Positions 25,563 to 33,620 of a DNA stretch of 33,876 nucleotides are shown here, piece after piece. Each line of letters begins with the position of its first letter. The stretch's first letter is position 1. This DNA comes from Erysipelotrichaceae bacterium (lineage in GTDB: Bacteria; Bacillota_I; Bacilli_A; RFN20; CAG-826). A program made the position numbers and the translations under genes. The notes under the pieces are model-generated. The model was not told where the DNA came from and searched no databases. It saw only the letters and a program-made list of their open reading frames with translations. The DNA is taken from positions 1 through 33,876 of the forward strand of contig JAAYSH010000036.1 in the NCBI GenBank assembly GCA_012518415.1. Direction: 5' to 3'.

Positions 25563-25620
25563 TCCTCCTTTTTGTAATTATGAAAATTATTTGATTTTAC
25601 ACATATAAACTGCAGGAGGA
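25563..25620 (-). promoter_or_regulatory. anti-Shine-Dalgarno pairing in the Nup leader
   Basis: UCCUCCU (25620-25614) is an exact seven-base complement to AGGAGGA (25569-25563), the ribosome binding site of the lipoprotein gene. Its first bases also belong to the 3' arm of P3 and its last to P1, so hiding the binding site and forming P1/P3 exclude each other. Confidence 0.5.
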
Positions 25621-25711
25621 TGAATTAATAACTAATTTCATCATCCAAAATCGCGAGATAATTTATCTCTCTTTGCAATTATTGGCTGCTAATTTATAAT
25701 GTATGTTCATC
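25599..25711 (-). promoter_or_regulatory. structured leader of the Nup operon, candidate riboswitch-like element
   Basis: Minus-strand RNA. P1 pairs 25704-25693 with 25609-25599 (11 pairs, one bulged U) and continues as GCAG (25689-25686) with CUGC (25615-25612). Inside, P2 (25685-25645) is a long hairpin of 10 pairs plus GAGAUA/UAUCUC, with a five-base internal loop; P3 (25642-25619) pairs GAUGAA with UUCAUC and continues UUA/UAA. This is a three-way junction. I do not see the conserved bases of the purine, TPP or preQ1 classes. All pairing was done by eye in AT-rich sequence. Confidence 0.5.
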
Positions 25712-25717
25712 AATTTA

Positions 25718-25746
25718 ATAATAATGTTACAGACTAAAATAATCAA
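25718..25746 (-). promoter_or_regulatory. Nup operon promoter
   Basis: Minus strand TTGATT (25746-25741), 17 bases, TATTAT (25723-25718). Transcription would start near 25711, giving a leader of about 155 bases. A perfect palindrome TGTTTAAACA (25776-25785) lies about 30 bases upstream. Confidence 0.65.
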
Positions 25747-25861
25747 CCTTATTTAAAGAACTGGTAGAGTTTAATTGTTTAAACATTAGAATTTAACATG
25801 TAATTGTTTGTTTTTATATATAAATATAAGATATTAATTAAAATTTATAATTGTAAAGAAT
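25747..25861. other. AT-rich spacer between rplT terminator and Nup promoter
   Basis: Apart from the palindrome TGTTTAAACA at 25776-25785, which could be an operator, I see no gene, repeat or stable hairpin here. Confidence 0.4.
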
Positions 25862-25900
25862 AAAAAAAACTTACCTTAATGGTAAGTTGTTTTTTTTAAT
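25862..25900 (-). terminator. terminator of infC-rpmI-rplT
   Basis: AACTTACC (25868-25875) and GGTAAGTT (25881-25888) form an eight-pair stem with a five-base loop. On the minus strand it runs into T8; the opposite strand also has a T run. Confidence 0.88.
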
Positions 25901-25923
25901 TTTTGGCTTAGCTAAATCAAGTC

Positions 25924-26292
25924 CTATTTTGCTTGTTTCGCAATTGCATCTTTGCTTGTTTTAATTAAACTTGCAAATGTTTGATCATCATGAATTGCAA
26001 TTTCACTAAGCATTTTTCGGTTAATTTCAACGTTTGCTAACCGTAAACCATACATAAACTGACTATAGCTCATATCATGGTTACGTGAAGCAGCATTAAT
26101 CCGCTTAATCCATAATTTACGGAAGTCACGTTTAACGAGTCTGCGGTGAATGTATGCGTATTGAAGTGAACGCATAACTTGCTCTTTAGCAGTCCGATAA
26201 AGGAGCTTTTTTGATCCAAAATAACCTTTGGCTTGTTTTAATACTTTTTTACGACGTGCTCTTGTTTGAACACTACCTTTTACTCTTGCCAT
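25924..26292 (-). CDS. rplT: 50S ribosomal protein L20
   Basis: Binds 23S rRNA early in large-subunit assembly. The 122 residues start [19 protein letters not shown] and keep the basic N-terminal extension and the globular part ([19 protein letters not shown], then [12 protein letters not shown]). It ends with a few more residues than the common 118. It is the last gene of the infC-rpmI-rplT unit, 12 bases after rpmI. In Bacillota its product represses the operon through the leader upstream of infC, where a matching attenuator is seen here. Confidence 0.97.
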   Translation of the reverse strand: MARVKGSVQTRARRKKVLKQAKGYFGSKKLLYRTAKEQVMRSLQYAYIHRRLVKRDFRKLWIKRINAASRNHDMSYSQFMYGLRLANVEINRKMLSEIAIHDDQTFASLIKTSKDAIAKQAK

Positions 26293-26304
26293 CTTACTAT
26301 CTCC

Positions 26305-26499
26305 TTAGTTTGAAATTAACGATTTAACTCGTTTGACATCTGATGGATGCATTTCCTTCGTTTTTCTTAATTTTCGCTTTTGTTTTTGGCTTTTATGCGT
26401 AGCTAAGTGCGAAGTATAACCTTGGGTACGCATAACTTTACCTTTTTTGGTAACTTTAATTCGCTTCATTAATCCGCGTTTGCTTTTCATTTTTGGCAT
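26305..26499 (-). CDS. rpmI: 50S ribosomal protein L35
   Basis: A small basic large-subunit protein of 64 residues, the normal length. MPKMKSKRGLMKRIKVT and the C-terminal region with KRVKSLI are typical. GGAGGG lies just before the ATG. It stands between infC (10 bases upstream) and rplT (12 bases downstream), the conserved order in bacteria, and shares their regulation. Confidence 0.97.
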   Translation of the reverse strand: MPKMKSKRGLMKRIKVTKKGKVMRTQGYTSHLATHKSQKQKRKLRKTKEMHPSDVKRVKSLISN

Positions 26500-26509
26500 A
26501 ACAACCCTC

Positions 26510-27067
26510 CTATTTTTTTACCTTCGATGATAAAAATGCATTTAGAAAGCGTCCTTCCATTACGGGTGGTTTTTCAACTTCACCGTAATCCTCTAACATC
26601 TTAATAAAGTCGTTCATTACTTTTTCCCCCACATCAATATGTGCCATTTGTCGACCACGGAAACGAACTGCGACTTTAACTCGATCGCCATTTTCTAAAA
26701 ACTTTTTTGCTTGTCTTGCTTTAGTTTCTAAGTCATGTGTATCAATGACTGGAGATAAGCGTATCTCCTTTAATTCGACTTGCCGTTGGGCCCTTCTTTG
26801 TTCTCTTAAGCGCTTTTGTTGCTCAAAGCGATATTTACCAAAGTCCATAATTTTAGCAACTGGTGGTTTAGCTTTAGGCGCAACTAAATATAAGTCCAAG
26901 TTATATTTTTCCGTAGCAAGATTAAGTGCACTGGTAGTATCCATTACTCCAAGTGATTCTCCATCAGGTGAAATAACTAACACCTCTTTTGCACGAATAT
27001 TTTCATTAACTGGGTCTTTGTTTACATCGGGTCTGCGCCGATCATAGCGTCTGTTGGAAATAAGCAT
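26510..27067 (-). CDS. infC: translation initiation factor IF-3
   Basis: Keeps 30S subunits free and checks start-codon pairing. The 185 residues contain the N-terminal domain (NENIRAKEVLVISPDGESLG), the linker KYRFEQQKRLREQRR and the C-terminal domain (KEIRLSPVIDTHDLETK, VKVAVRFRGRQMAH). The start is ATG with GAGGAGG a few bases upstream, not the rare AUU that lets IF-3 control itself in E. coli. Control here is more likely through the L20-type leader. It heads the infC-rpmI-rplT unit and has a perfect TTGACA promoter. Confidence 0.97.
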   Translation of the reverse strand: MLISNRRYDRRRPDVNKDPVNENIRAKEVLVISPDGESLGVMDTTSALNLATEKYNLDLYLVAPKAKPPVAKIMDFGKYRFEQQKRLREQRRAQRQVELKEIRLSPVIDTHDLETKARQAKKFLENGDRVKVAVRFRGRQMAHIDVGEKVMNDFIKMLEDYGEVEKPPVMEGRFLNAFLSSKVKK

Positions 27068-27094
27068 GTCCTCCTCATAATTTGTTTGTGTGAG

Positions 27095-27217
27095 TTAAAA
27101 AACGGACGCAAAGTGCGCCCGTAATAACCAAAAAGAAATATTGGTGTTTAGCCTTGTACCAATCTAAGTAATAGATCTGGTGAGAAGCGGGCGCCTCTAC
27201 TTTCTAAGTTTTCTAAC
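27095..27217 (-). promoter_or_regulatory. L20-type leader with attenuator before infC
   Basis: The terminator pairs ACGGGCGC (minus 27122-27115) with GCGUCCGU (27109-27102) and ends in seven U (27101-27095). Upstream GCGCCCG (27194-27188) is an exact seven-base complement of its 5' arm and can form an antiterminator instead. A further hairpin AUUGGU/ACCAAU lies between. Position and logic match the L20 leader of Bacillota, where excess L20 favours termination; that part is family knowledge. Confidence 0.8.
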
Positions 27218-27223
27218 GTGTGT

Positions 27224-27252
27224 ATAATACCACGATAAAATGAACGTGTCAA
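27224..27252 (-). promoter_or_regulatory. promoter of infC-rpmI-rplT
   Basis: Minus strand TTGACA (27252-27247), 17 bases, TATTAT (27229-27224). The start would be near 27217. Confidence 0.85.
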
Positions 27253-27276
27253 ATATAAAATGATTTTGTAAAAAAG

Positions 27277-29163
27277 CTAGGCTTTATGCGCGATTTCATC
27301 TTGGAGTAAGCTGATAAATTCGCTAAGTGTTACTTTAATTTGTGCTCTTTCACCAAAACGTCGATATGTAACTGCGTTATTTTCTAATTCACCATCACCA
27401 ATAACGACCGTATACTTAACTTTATCAAGTTGAGCATTACGCATCCGATAGCCAAGTTTTTCATTACTTGCGTCTAACTCCGCTCTAATTCCTGCCGCTT
27501 TTAGTGCCTCAGTAAGTTTATTACTACCTTCATAATGAATTTTTGAATTAACTGGTAATACTCTTACTTGCCGCGGTGCAAGCCAAAGTGGGAAATCACC
27601 GGCGTAGTGTTCAATTAAAATACCCATAAACCGCTCGAGTGAACCATAAATAGCTCGGTGTAACATAACCGGCCGTTTTTTCTCGTTATTTTCATCGATA
27701 TACGTTAAATCAAAGCGCTCAGGTAAATTCATATCTAATTGAATCGTTCCGCACTGCCATACTCTACCTAAACTATCTTTTAATTTATAATCAAGTTTGG
27801 GACCATAAAAAGCTCCATCACCAGGATTAACTTTAAAATCTTTATTAACTGCCTGGCATGCATCAGCAAGTGCCTTTTCACTTATATCCCAAGAAGCGAT
27901 ATCACCGATATAATTACTCTCAGGCCTTGTTGATAATTCAAGTTCATAAGATAAATCAAAGACCGAATACATTTCATCAAACAGATGAAGAAGTTTAATA
28001 ATCTCATCCTTTAATTGCTCAGGCGTACAATAAATATGCGCATCATCTTGAGTAAAGGCGCGAACTCTAAATAAACCATTTAAGGCTCCCGACGCCTCAT
28101 TGCGGTGGACTAAGCCTAACTCACCCATTTTTAAGGGGAGGTCATTATATGAATGTAAATCATTTTTATAAACTAAAATCGAACCTGGACAATTCATCGG
28201 TTTAATCGCGACTTCATTATTATCAACTTTGGAAATATACATATTATCTTTGTAATTATTCCAGTGGCCACTTAACTCCCATAATTGTTTATTTAACATA
28301 ATCGGAGTTTTAACGAAGATATAGCCGTTTTTTCGGTGTAAATCATACCAATATTGTTCAAGTTCTTGGCGAATAACTAAGCCAGCATCAAGTAAAAATG
28401 GTGATCCAGGCGCATATTCACTAATCATAAATAAACCAAGCTCACGGCCAAGTTTTCGGTGATCACGTTTCTTTGCTTCTTCAAGTAAATACAAGTGGTT
28501 ATCTAAGTCTTCCTTAAAGAAGAAGGCAGTCGCATATACTCTTGTTAGTTGCTTATTACTAGAATCACCGCGCCAGTAGGCACCTGCAAGGGAGAGAATT
28601 TTAAAGTGTTTAATATATCTCGTTGAGGGGACATGGGGTCCACTACATAAATCAACAAAATCACCTTGAGAATAAATACTAATCGGCTCCTCAATTTCTT
28701 TAATTAACTCGACTTTATACGGATTATCTTTAAATAACTCTAAAGCCTCATCCCGTGTAAGTACTTTTCGCTCGATTGGAAAGTCAGCTTTAACAATCCG
28801 CCGCATTTCTTGCTCGATTTTTAAAAAATCATCCGCACTAAGTGCCATCTCACCAAAATCGATATCGTAGTAAAAGCCATTTTCAATTGATGGTCCAAAA
28901 CCAAATAGAACATGCGGGTATAAATTTAAAATCGCTTGAGCGAGTAAATGTGAAGCCGAGTGTCTTAATATATCAAGTGCAGCTTCATCACCTTCACAAA
29001 TGAAATCAAGAACACCGTCTTCATTAATTTCGCTTTTTAAATCAAGCTTTTTTCCGTTAAAACTATAAGCGATTACTTTTTTTACACCGAAGTGTTTTGC
29101 TAAATCAAACCCATTAAGCGGGCCTTCAAGTTTTACTTGTTTATTTAAATATGTAACTAGCAT
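27277..29163 (-). CDS. thrS: threonyl-tRNA synthetase
   Basis: Class II synthetase that charges tRNA-Thr. The 628 residues show an N-terminal TGS domain (about 1-60), the editing domain with RHSASHLLAQA and CSGPHVPSTRY, the catalytic core with zinc-binding cysteine in KPMNCPGS, motif 2 (VHRNEASGALNGLFRVRAF), motif 3 (LHRAIYGSLERFMGIL) and a C-terminal anticodon-binding domain. AGGAG precedes ATG. A threonine T-box lies directly upstream. A short AAAGC/GCUUU hairpin with U's overlaps the stop codon and may be a weak terminator. Confidence 0.97.
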   Translation of the reverse strand: MLVTYLNKQVKLEGPLNGFDLAKHFGVKKVIAYSFNGKKLDLKSEINEDGVLDFICEGDEAALDILRHSASHLLAQAILNLYPHVLFGFGPSIENGFYYDIDFGEMALSADDFLKIEQEMRRIVKADFPIERKVLTRDEALELFKDNPYKVELIKEIEEPISIYSQGDFVDLCSGPHVPSTRYIKHFKILSLAGAYWRGDSSNKQLTRVYATAFFFKEDLDNHLYLLEEAKKRDHRKLGRELGLFMISEYAPGSPFLLDAGLVIRQELEQYWYDLHRKNGYIFVKTPIMLNKQLWELSGHWNNYKDNMYISKVDNNEVAIKPMNCPGSILVYKNDLHSYNDLPLKMGELGLVHRNEASGALNGLFRVRAFTQDDAHIYCTPEQLKDEIIKLLHLFDEMYSVFDLSYELELSTRPESNYIGDIASWDISEKALADACQAVNKDFKVNPGDGAFYGPKLDYKLKDSLGRVWQCGTIQLDMNLPERFDLTYIDENNEKKRPVMLHRAIYGSLERFMGILIEHYAGDFPLWLAPRQVRVLPVNSKIHYEGSNKLTEALKAAGIRAELDASNEKLGYRMRNAQLDKVKYTVVIGDGELENNAVTYRRFGERAQIKVTLSEFISLLQDEIAHKA

Positions 29164-29182
29164 ACCTTTCTCCTTTTTTAAT

Positions 29183-29400
29183 AAAAAAGCGTCCGCTAGG
29201 ACGCCAATTGACGCGGTACCACCTTGCTTTAGAATAAAACTATTCTACTCTTTAATTCGCGATAACGGGCGAAACCGCTTAACTTTTGCTTAAGTGCTCC
29301 GAAGTAGTAATTTACTAAGCGTTCTAGAAATCTTTCACCCGCATTTCCTCGCTTTAAGAACGTGATTTAGTAAACCATATCTTCATCTAAGCATTGTTTT
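29183..29400 (-). promoter_or_regulatory. T-box leader of thrS, specifier ACU (Thr)
   Basis: Minus-strand RNA. Stem I pairs GAAG with CUUC at the base, UUUACUAA with UUAGUAAA and ACGUUCU with AGAACG above it. The 3' loop between the lower stems reads UUACUA, presenting ACU (29308-29306) followed by A. The apex carries GGUGAAAG, as in the leuS leader. The T-box core AAGGUGGUACCGCG lies at 29225-29212. Antiterminator: AGG, bulge UGGUACC, GCGUC/GGCGU, CCU. Terminator: GCGUCC/GGACGC (29204-29189) followed by U6. I see no good promoter directly upstream, so read-through from degV is possible. Confidence 0.9.
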
Positions 29401-29407
29401 ATATAAG

Positions 29408-30265
29408 TTATTTTACACCAACTTTTTTACTCATGCCAAACCCAAATGTACCAGGTCCGGTGTGAGCCGCAACATTAATTGATAGTTGCGAATATTTTAC
29501 ATCATATTCCCCAAGATAATCTTCAACAACGCGTCTAATTAAATCTTTTGTTTTTTGACTTATATCAAAGTGAACAATATTTAAGTTCCATTCCTTTGGA
29601 TCATAGCCAATTTTTACAAGTCTTTTTGCATTTTCATGCAAAGTCTTTTTTACATTTCTTGTTGTGCCAATTTTTTCAATCGTTCCATTGACAAAGCCAA
29701 GCACTGGAACCATCCCAATTAAATTACCAAGGGCAGCGACAGTCGGAGAGACGCGGCCACCATTTTTTAGAAAAGTTAAACTTTCCGGAAGGAAAATAAT
29801 ATCTTCACTCCCTTTACGGCCATTAAATACTTCAACAACTTCATCAACACTCGCACCTTCATCAACCATCTTTTTCGCGGTTAAGACGTGTTCAGCCATA
29901 TAATAACAAACACTCCGAGAATCAAGGACAGTTACTTTCCCTGGCCATTTTTCTTCAGTTTGAACTTCAAATAACTGCGGCATTGAAGATAGTGAACCAC
30001 TGATTGTGAAGTGAATAACATGGTCATAACCTTCAGCAAATATTTTATCAAAGTACTCTTCAATCTCAAATGGTGTTGGGGTTGAAGTAGTAACCCGAGA
30101 ATTGCTTCTCATCATCGGCATTAACTTATCTAAATCAATCGTGACATCATCATGAAATTCTTCACCATCAACAATTACATTGAGTGGTAAAATGTATATT
30201 CCTAGTTGTTTCCCTTCTGCTTGCTTAATTGCTAATGTTGAATCACTGCTAATTGCAATTTTCAT
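29408..30265 (-). CDS. DegV family fatty-acid-binding protein
   Basis: DegV proteins bind fatty acids and, in several Bacillota, act as FakB partners of the kinase FakA for using external fatty acids. The 285 residues show the SSDSTLA start, RVTTSTPTPFEIEEYF (lipid-head contact region), FTISGSLSSM and SLTFLKNGGRVSP, all typical. I choose ATG 30265, seven bases after GGAGG; upstream in-frame ATGs at 30286 and 30271 lie before or against that site. It follows the ROK kinase gene by 59 bases. A FakA-type kinase gene is not in the window, so the role is inferred. Confidence 0.9.
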   Translation of the reverse strand: MKIAISSDSTLAIKQAEGKQLGIYILPLNVIVDGEEFHDDVTIDLDKLMPMMRSNSRVTTSTPTPFEIEEYFDKIFAEGYDHVIHFTISGSLSSMPQLFEVQTEEKWPGKVTVLDSRSVCYYMAEHVLTAKKMVDEGASVDEVVEVFNGRKGSEDIIFLPESLTFLKNGGRVSPTVAALGNLIGMVPVLGFVNGTIEKIGTTRNVKKTLHENAKRLVKIGYDPKEWNLNIVHFDISQKTKDLIRRVVEDYLGEYDVKYSQLSINVAAHTGPGTFGFGMSKKVGVK

Positions 30266-30324
30266 AATCATACCTCCAAAACCCATTTTAATACATTTTT
30301 ATAAAATTACCTAATTTATAACAT

Positions 30325-31161
30325 TTAGGCATTTTGAAATGCATATACTGCCGCACCAATTAAGCCGGCATCTTGTGAAAAGCCAGCAGTAGTAATTTTA
30401 GCGTTTTCAACGCGCTGTTTTAAATCATCAAGAAACACATCGCGTGAATACATTACACCACCTGATAAAACAAAAATTTCTGGCTCAAAAAATTCAATTA
30501 ATTCATTAAAGAAGTTTGAAATTAAAGTAAGCCATTCATGATAAAGTGGTAAAACAGTTTTATCATTAGCTTTAACCCGCTCGAAAAACTCTGCTGCGGA
30601 TGAAATTTCGATCCCGTTTAATTTAGCAAGAAGAAGTAAACCGTTCCCGCTTGCTAAATGTTCAAATTCATAAAGTTCATCTTTATATTTTATTAATGTA
30701 TGACCTGGTTCATCAAGTAGTTGTTTTAAGCGTTTATTTTCAACAAAAGCTGCACCAACACCAGTAGAAATTGTAACAAAATAAACGTTATTATAATTTT
30801 TTCCAGCACCGACAACAGCTTCACATAACCCTGCCATTTCGGCATCATTTTTTACATAAACAGGTAAATTAAAGTGGTTACTCACGTATTCCGCAAGCGG
30901 AATGTTTGATAAATAAATATTTGGCAGTGCATCGATAAACCCGTTTTTTCTAACGCGCCCCGGCACCCCAATTCCAATAACTTTTGGACCAAAGCGTTTA
31001 TATTCAAGGCGTTCAATAACATCGATTACTTGCGCTAAAAATTTATCGAGTGAATGAGTAATTGTTCGCTCTTTCACAACAGCGATTATTTCATAATTTT
31101 CATTAATGATCGCTGCCCGAATATTTGTCCCGCCAATATCTAAGGAAATAACATGTTTCAT
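30325..31161 (-). CDS. ROK family sugar kinase, probably glucokinase
   Basis: Phosphorylates a sugar, probably glucose, with ATP. The 278 residues contain the phosphate loop DIGGTNIRAAI at about 8-18, GVPGRV, the catalytic NDAEMAG and STGVGAAF, and a C-terminal SGG. The ROK zinc motif (CxCGxxGCxE) is absent: the region reads GHTLIKYKDELYEFEHLASGNG, keeping only the His and the Glu-xx-xSG end. It lies 2 bases after pyk and shares its transcript with pfkA, which supports a glycolytic role. A transcriptional-repressor ROK is excluded by the lack of an N-terminal helix-turn-helix. Confidence 0.82.
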   Translation of the reverse strand: MKHVISLDIGGTNIRAAIINENYEIIAVVKERTITHSLDKFLAQVIDVIERLEYKRFGPKVIGIGVPGRVRKNGFIDALPNIYLSNIPLAEYVSNHFNLPVYVKNDAEMAGLCEAVVGAGKNYNNVYFVTISTGVGAAFVENKRLKQLLDEPGHTLIKYKDELYEFEHLASGNGLLLLAKLNGIEISSAAEFFERVKANDKTVLPLYHEWLTLISNFFNELIEFFEPEIFVLSGGVMYSRDVFLDDLKQRVENAKITTAGFSQDAGLIGAAVYAFQNA

Positions 31162-31163
31162 CT

Positions 31164-32612
31164 TTAAATATCCTTAATTTTATTAACGTAAACAATTCGC
31201 ATAAAGTTTGTTTTACCGCTACCAGTCGGAGTACCGCCAGTAATAATAATTGGATCTCCGCTTTTTAAACCAACATCATGAGCTTTAACAAGCGAGACCG
31301 CTTCCATATCCTCAATAAATTGCGGCAAATGACGGATAAAAATCGAATTTACACCCCAATATAAGTTCATATTGAGTGCGGTTTCTCTTATATCAGTGAT
31401 TAAAAATATCGGGCAAATCGGGCGTGCTTTTGAAATTCTTGCCCCTGATCTTCCCGTTTCAGAAAAACAAAAAATTGCTTTAGCACCAATTAGATTAGCA
31501 GTATTTGCCACACTTGTCGCAATTGCATCAGAAACGCTACGGTTACTTGTTTCATATGCTTCCTCAGCTAATACTTTATAGTCGAGGAATTGTTCAATTG
31601 TTTCAGCAATTTTTGCTTGCATTTTTGTTGCTTCAACTGGATAGTCGCCTGATGCACTTTCTGCACTTAACATAACTGCATCGGTAGACTCTCTAATCGC
31701 AGTCGCAACATCACTAACCTCCGCTCTAGTTGGGACTGGGTGAGTTTGCATACTATCAAGCATCTGGGTCGCTGTAATAACTGGTTTACCTAAATTACGG
31801 CATTTCTTAATAATTAATTCTTGATAAACTGGGACAACTTCGGGTTCAATTTCAACACCTAAATCACCCCGGGCGACCATAATCCCGTCACTTGCCTCGA
31901 TAATTTCATCAATTTTATCAAGCGCTTCACGGTTTTCAATTTTGGAAATAATCCGCATATCTTCACGGCCAAACTCCGCACAGACTTTACGAATTTCTTC
32001 AACATCCTCGGGGCGTCTTACAAATGAAGCTGCAACCATATCGATGTGGTTTTTACAGCCAAATTCAAGATCATTGCGATCAGTTTCACTAATGTATGGC
32101 AAGGAAAGTCTTGCAAAAGGCGCGTTTAAACCTTTGCGGTTTGTTACGTAGTGAGTATTTTGAATCCGGCAAACTAATTCACGATTTTCTTCATCTTTTT
32201 CTTCAATAATTAAATTAAGTTTGCCATCATCAATTTTAATTAAATCGCCAATTGCAACATCATCAAAAAGACCTGGGTGCGTTACGGAAAATTTTTCTTT
32301 ACTACCTAAGACTTCCTTCATCGCAATCCGGATAGTCTCATCGCGTATTAATTCAACTCCGCCATCTTCAAATAAATGTGTACGAATTTCTGGACCACGT
32401 GTATCAAGCATAATTGGAACAAATAATCCGTGTTCTTTTTCAATTTGCAAAATATTATTAATTTTTAGCAAATGCTCATCATATGTCCCGTGCGAGAAGT
32501 TAAGCCGCATGACATTCATCCCGGCTTTAATTAAAGCACGTAATTGATCATATGACTCTGATGCCGGTCCAATTGTACAAACGACTTTAGTTTTTTTGCG
32601 AATGTTATACAT
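31164..32612 (-). CDS. pyk: pyruvate kinase
   Basis: Converts phosphoenolpyruvate and ADP to pyruvate and ATP. The 482 residues start RKKTKVVCTIGPAS and contain MRLNFSHGTYDEH, MLDTRGPEIRT, the catalytic lysine in IISKIENREA, MVARGDLGVEIE, and the potassium/PEP region ITATQMLDSM. It stops after the allosteric C-terminal domain and lacks the extra PEP-utiliser domain found in Bacillus enzymes of about 585 residues. It stands 10 bases after pfkA and 2 bases before the sugar kinase, forming a compact glycolytic operon. Confidence 0.97.
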   Translation of the reverse strand: MYNIRKKTKVVCTIGPASESYDQLRALIKAGMNVMRLNFSHGTYDEHLLKINNILQIEKEHGLFVPIMLDTRGPEIRTHLFEDGGVELIRDETIRIAMKEVLGSKEKFSVTHPGLFDDVAIGDLIKIDDGKLNLIIEEKDEENRELVCRIQNTHYVTNRKGLNAPFARLSLPYISETDRNDLEFGCKNHIDMVAASFVRRPEDVEEIRKVCAEFGREDMRIISKIENREALDKIDEIIEASDGIMVARGDLGVEIEPEVVPVYQELIIKKCRNLGKPVITATQMLDSMQTHPVPTRAEVSDVATAIRESTDAVMLSAESASGDYPVEATKMQAKIAETIEQFLDYKVLAEEAYETSNRSVSDAIATSVANTANLIGAKAIFCFSETGRSGARISKARPICPIFLITDIRETALNMNLYWGVNSIFIRHLPQFIEDMEAVSLVKAHDVGLKSGDPIIITGGTPTGSGKTNFMRIVYVNKIKDI

Positions 32613-32622
32613 AATTCCACCT

Positions 32623-33585
32623 CTATTTTAATGTTGATATTACATTAATTAATTCGATTCCAGATTTCTTTTTCATTGTAAGAGCTTGCTCAAATGGAAA
32701 CGAAGTAATTTGATTATTTACGATACCGACCGCATGGCCACTTTTACCTTCAAGAAGAAGATCAATCGCCTTAACGCCTAAGCGAGCTGCTAAGACCCGG
32801 TCACTAGCACTAGGAGAACCGCCGCGTTGGAGTCTACCTAAAACTTCAACTCGAGTATCAAAGCCAGTCTTTTGCCTTATTTCAGAAGCAAATCCTTCTA
32901 AATCAGGAATTAACTTCTCACTAACTAAAACAAGCGCATGACGGGCGCGGTTCATCCGAATATGTCTTAATTTGTTAATAACTTCCTCCATGGGAGGGTT
33001 ATATTCAGGTGATAAAATTAAGTCAACTCCGCAAGCAGTCCCGCCATAAAGGGCAAGATCACCATTAGTATTACCCATCACTTCAATAATTGAACACCTT
33101 TGATGTGAAGAAGTAGTATCGCGAAGTTTATCGACTGATTGGACAATTGTATTTAAACAAGTATCAAAGCCGATTGTAAAATCACTTGAAGCAATATCAT
33201 TATCAATCGTAGCAGGAATTCCAATCACATTAATTCCATGTTTAGCTAAGTCAAGCCCGCCTCGGTAAGTTCCATCTCCACCAATAACGACTAACGCATC
33301 GATTTTATGTGATTTTAATATTTCAATCGCCTTAAGCTGATAAGCTTCCTCTTTAAATTCTTTAAGCCTCGCTGAGCGCAAAATTGTCCCGCCCCGCATA
33401 AGAATCTCACTAACGAAGGTCCGATCAACTTCGATAATATCGTCATCAATTAAGCCTTTATAGCCCTCAAAAATGGCATACATTCGTAGCCCATTAATAA
33501 TGCCGGCCCGAATTACTGCCCTAATTGCAGCATTCATTCCTGGAGCGTCTCCACCACTTGTGAGCACTCCGACTCGTTTAACCAT
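32623..33585 (-). CDS. pfkA: ATP-dependent 6-phosphofructokinase
   Basis: Commits fructose 6-phosphate to glycolysis. The 320 residues match bacterial PfkA. Visible are the ATP-binding GVLTSGGDAPGMNAAIRA (GG at 11-12), IGGDGTYRG at 101-109, and the catalytic TIDND at 126-130, where the aspartates and GGDGT identify the ATP-dependent rather than the pyrophosphate enzyme. ATG 33585 is chosen because GGAGG ends about five bases before it; the in-frame ATG 33597 precedes it. It is the first gene of pfkA-pyk-kinase-degV, the order pfkA-pyk being common in Bacillota. Confidence 0.97.
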   Translation of the reverse strand: MVKRVGVLTSGGDAPGMNAAIRAVIRAGIINGLRMYAIFEGYKGLIDDDIIEVDRTFVSEILMRGGTILRSARLKEFKEEAYQLKAIEILKSHKIDALVVIGGDGTYRGGLDLAKHGINVIGIPATIDNDIASSDFTIGFDTCLNTIVQSVDKLRDTTSSHQRCSIIEVMGNTNGDLALYGGTACGVDLILSPEYNPPMEEVINKLRHIRMNRARHALVLVSEKLIPDLEGFASEIRQKTGFDTRVEVLGRLQRGGSPSASDRVLAARLGVKAIDLLLEGKSGHAVGIVNNQITSFPFEQALTMKKKSGIELINVISTLK

Positions 33586-33620
33586 AATTGCCTCCATTTG
33601 AATAAATCAAAGACAATTTA

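Noticed and set aside
25611-25632. AGGAGG followed by ATG on the plus strand (25615-25623)
   Set aside because: The frame ends after two codons, and the sequence is explained as the reverse of the anti-Shine-Dalgarno segment in the Nup leader.
25563-25711. Known purine riboswitch ahead of the nucleoside importer
   Set aside because: The operon type suggested it, but the conserved junction and loop bases of that class are not found; only the general three-way form is similar.
30286-30324. Terminator between the ROK kinase and degV genes
   Set aside because: Only a five-pair CCUAA/UUAGG stem with a weak T tract is present, not enough to call.
32221-32547. 108-codon open frame opposite pyk
   Set aside because: Antisense shadow of a conserved gene without a ribosome binding site; the several similar frames opposite other genes were dropped for the same reason.
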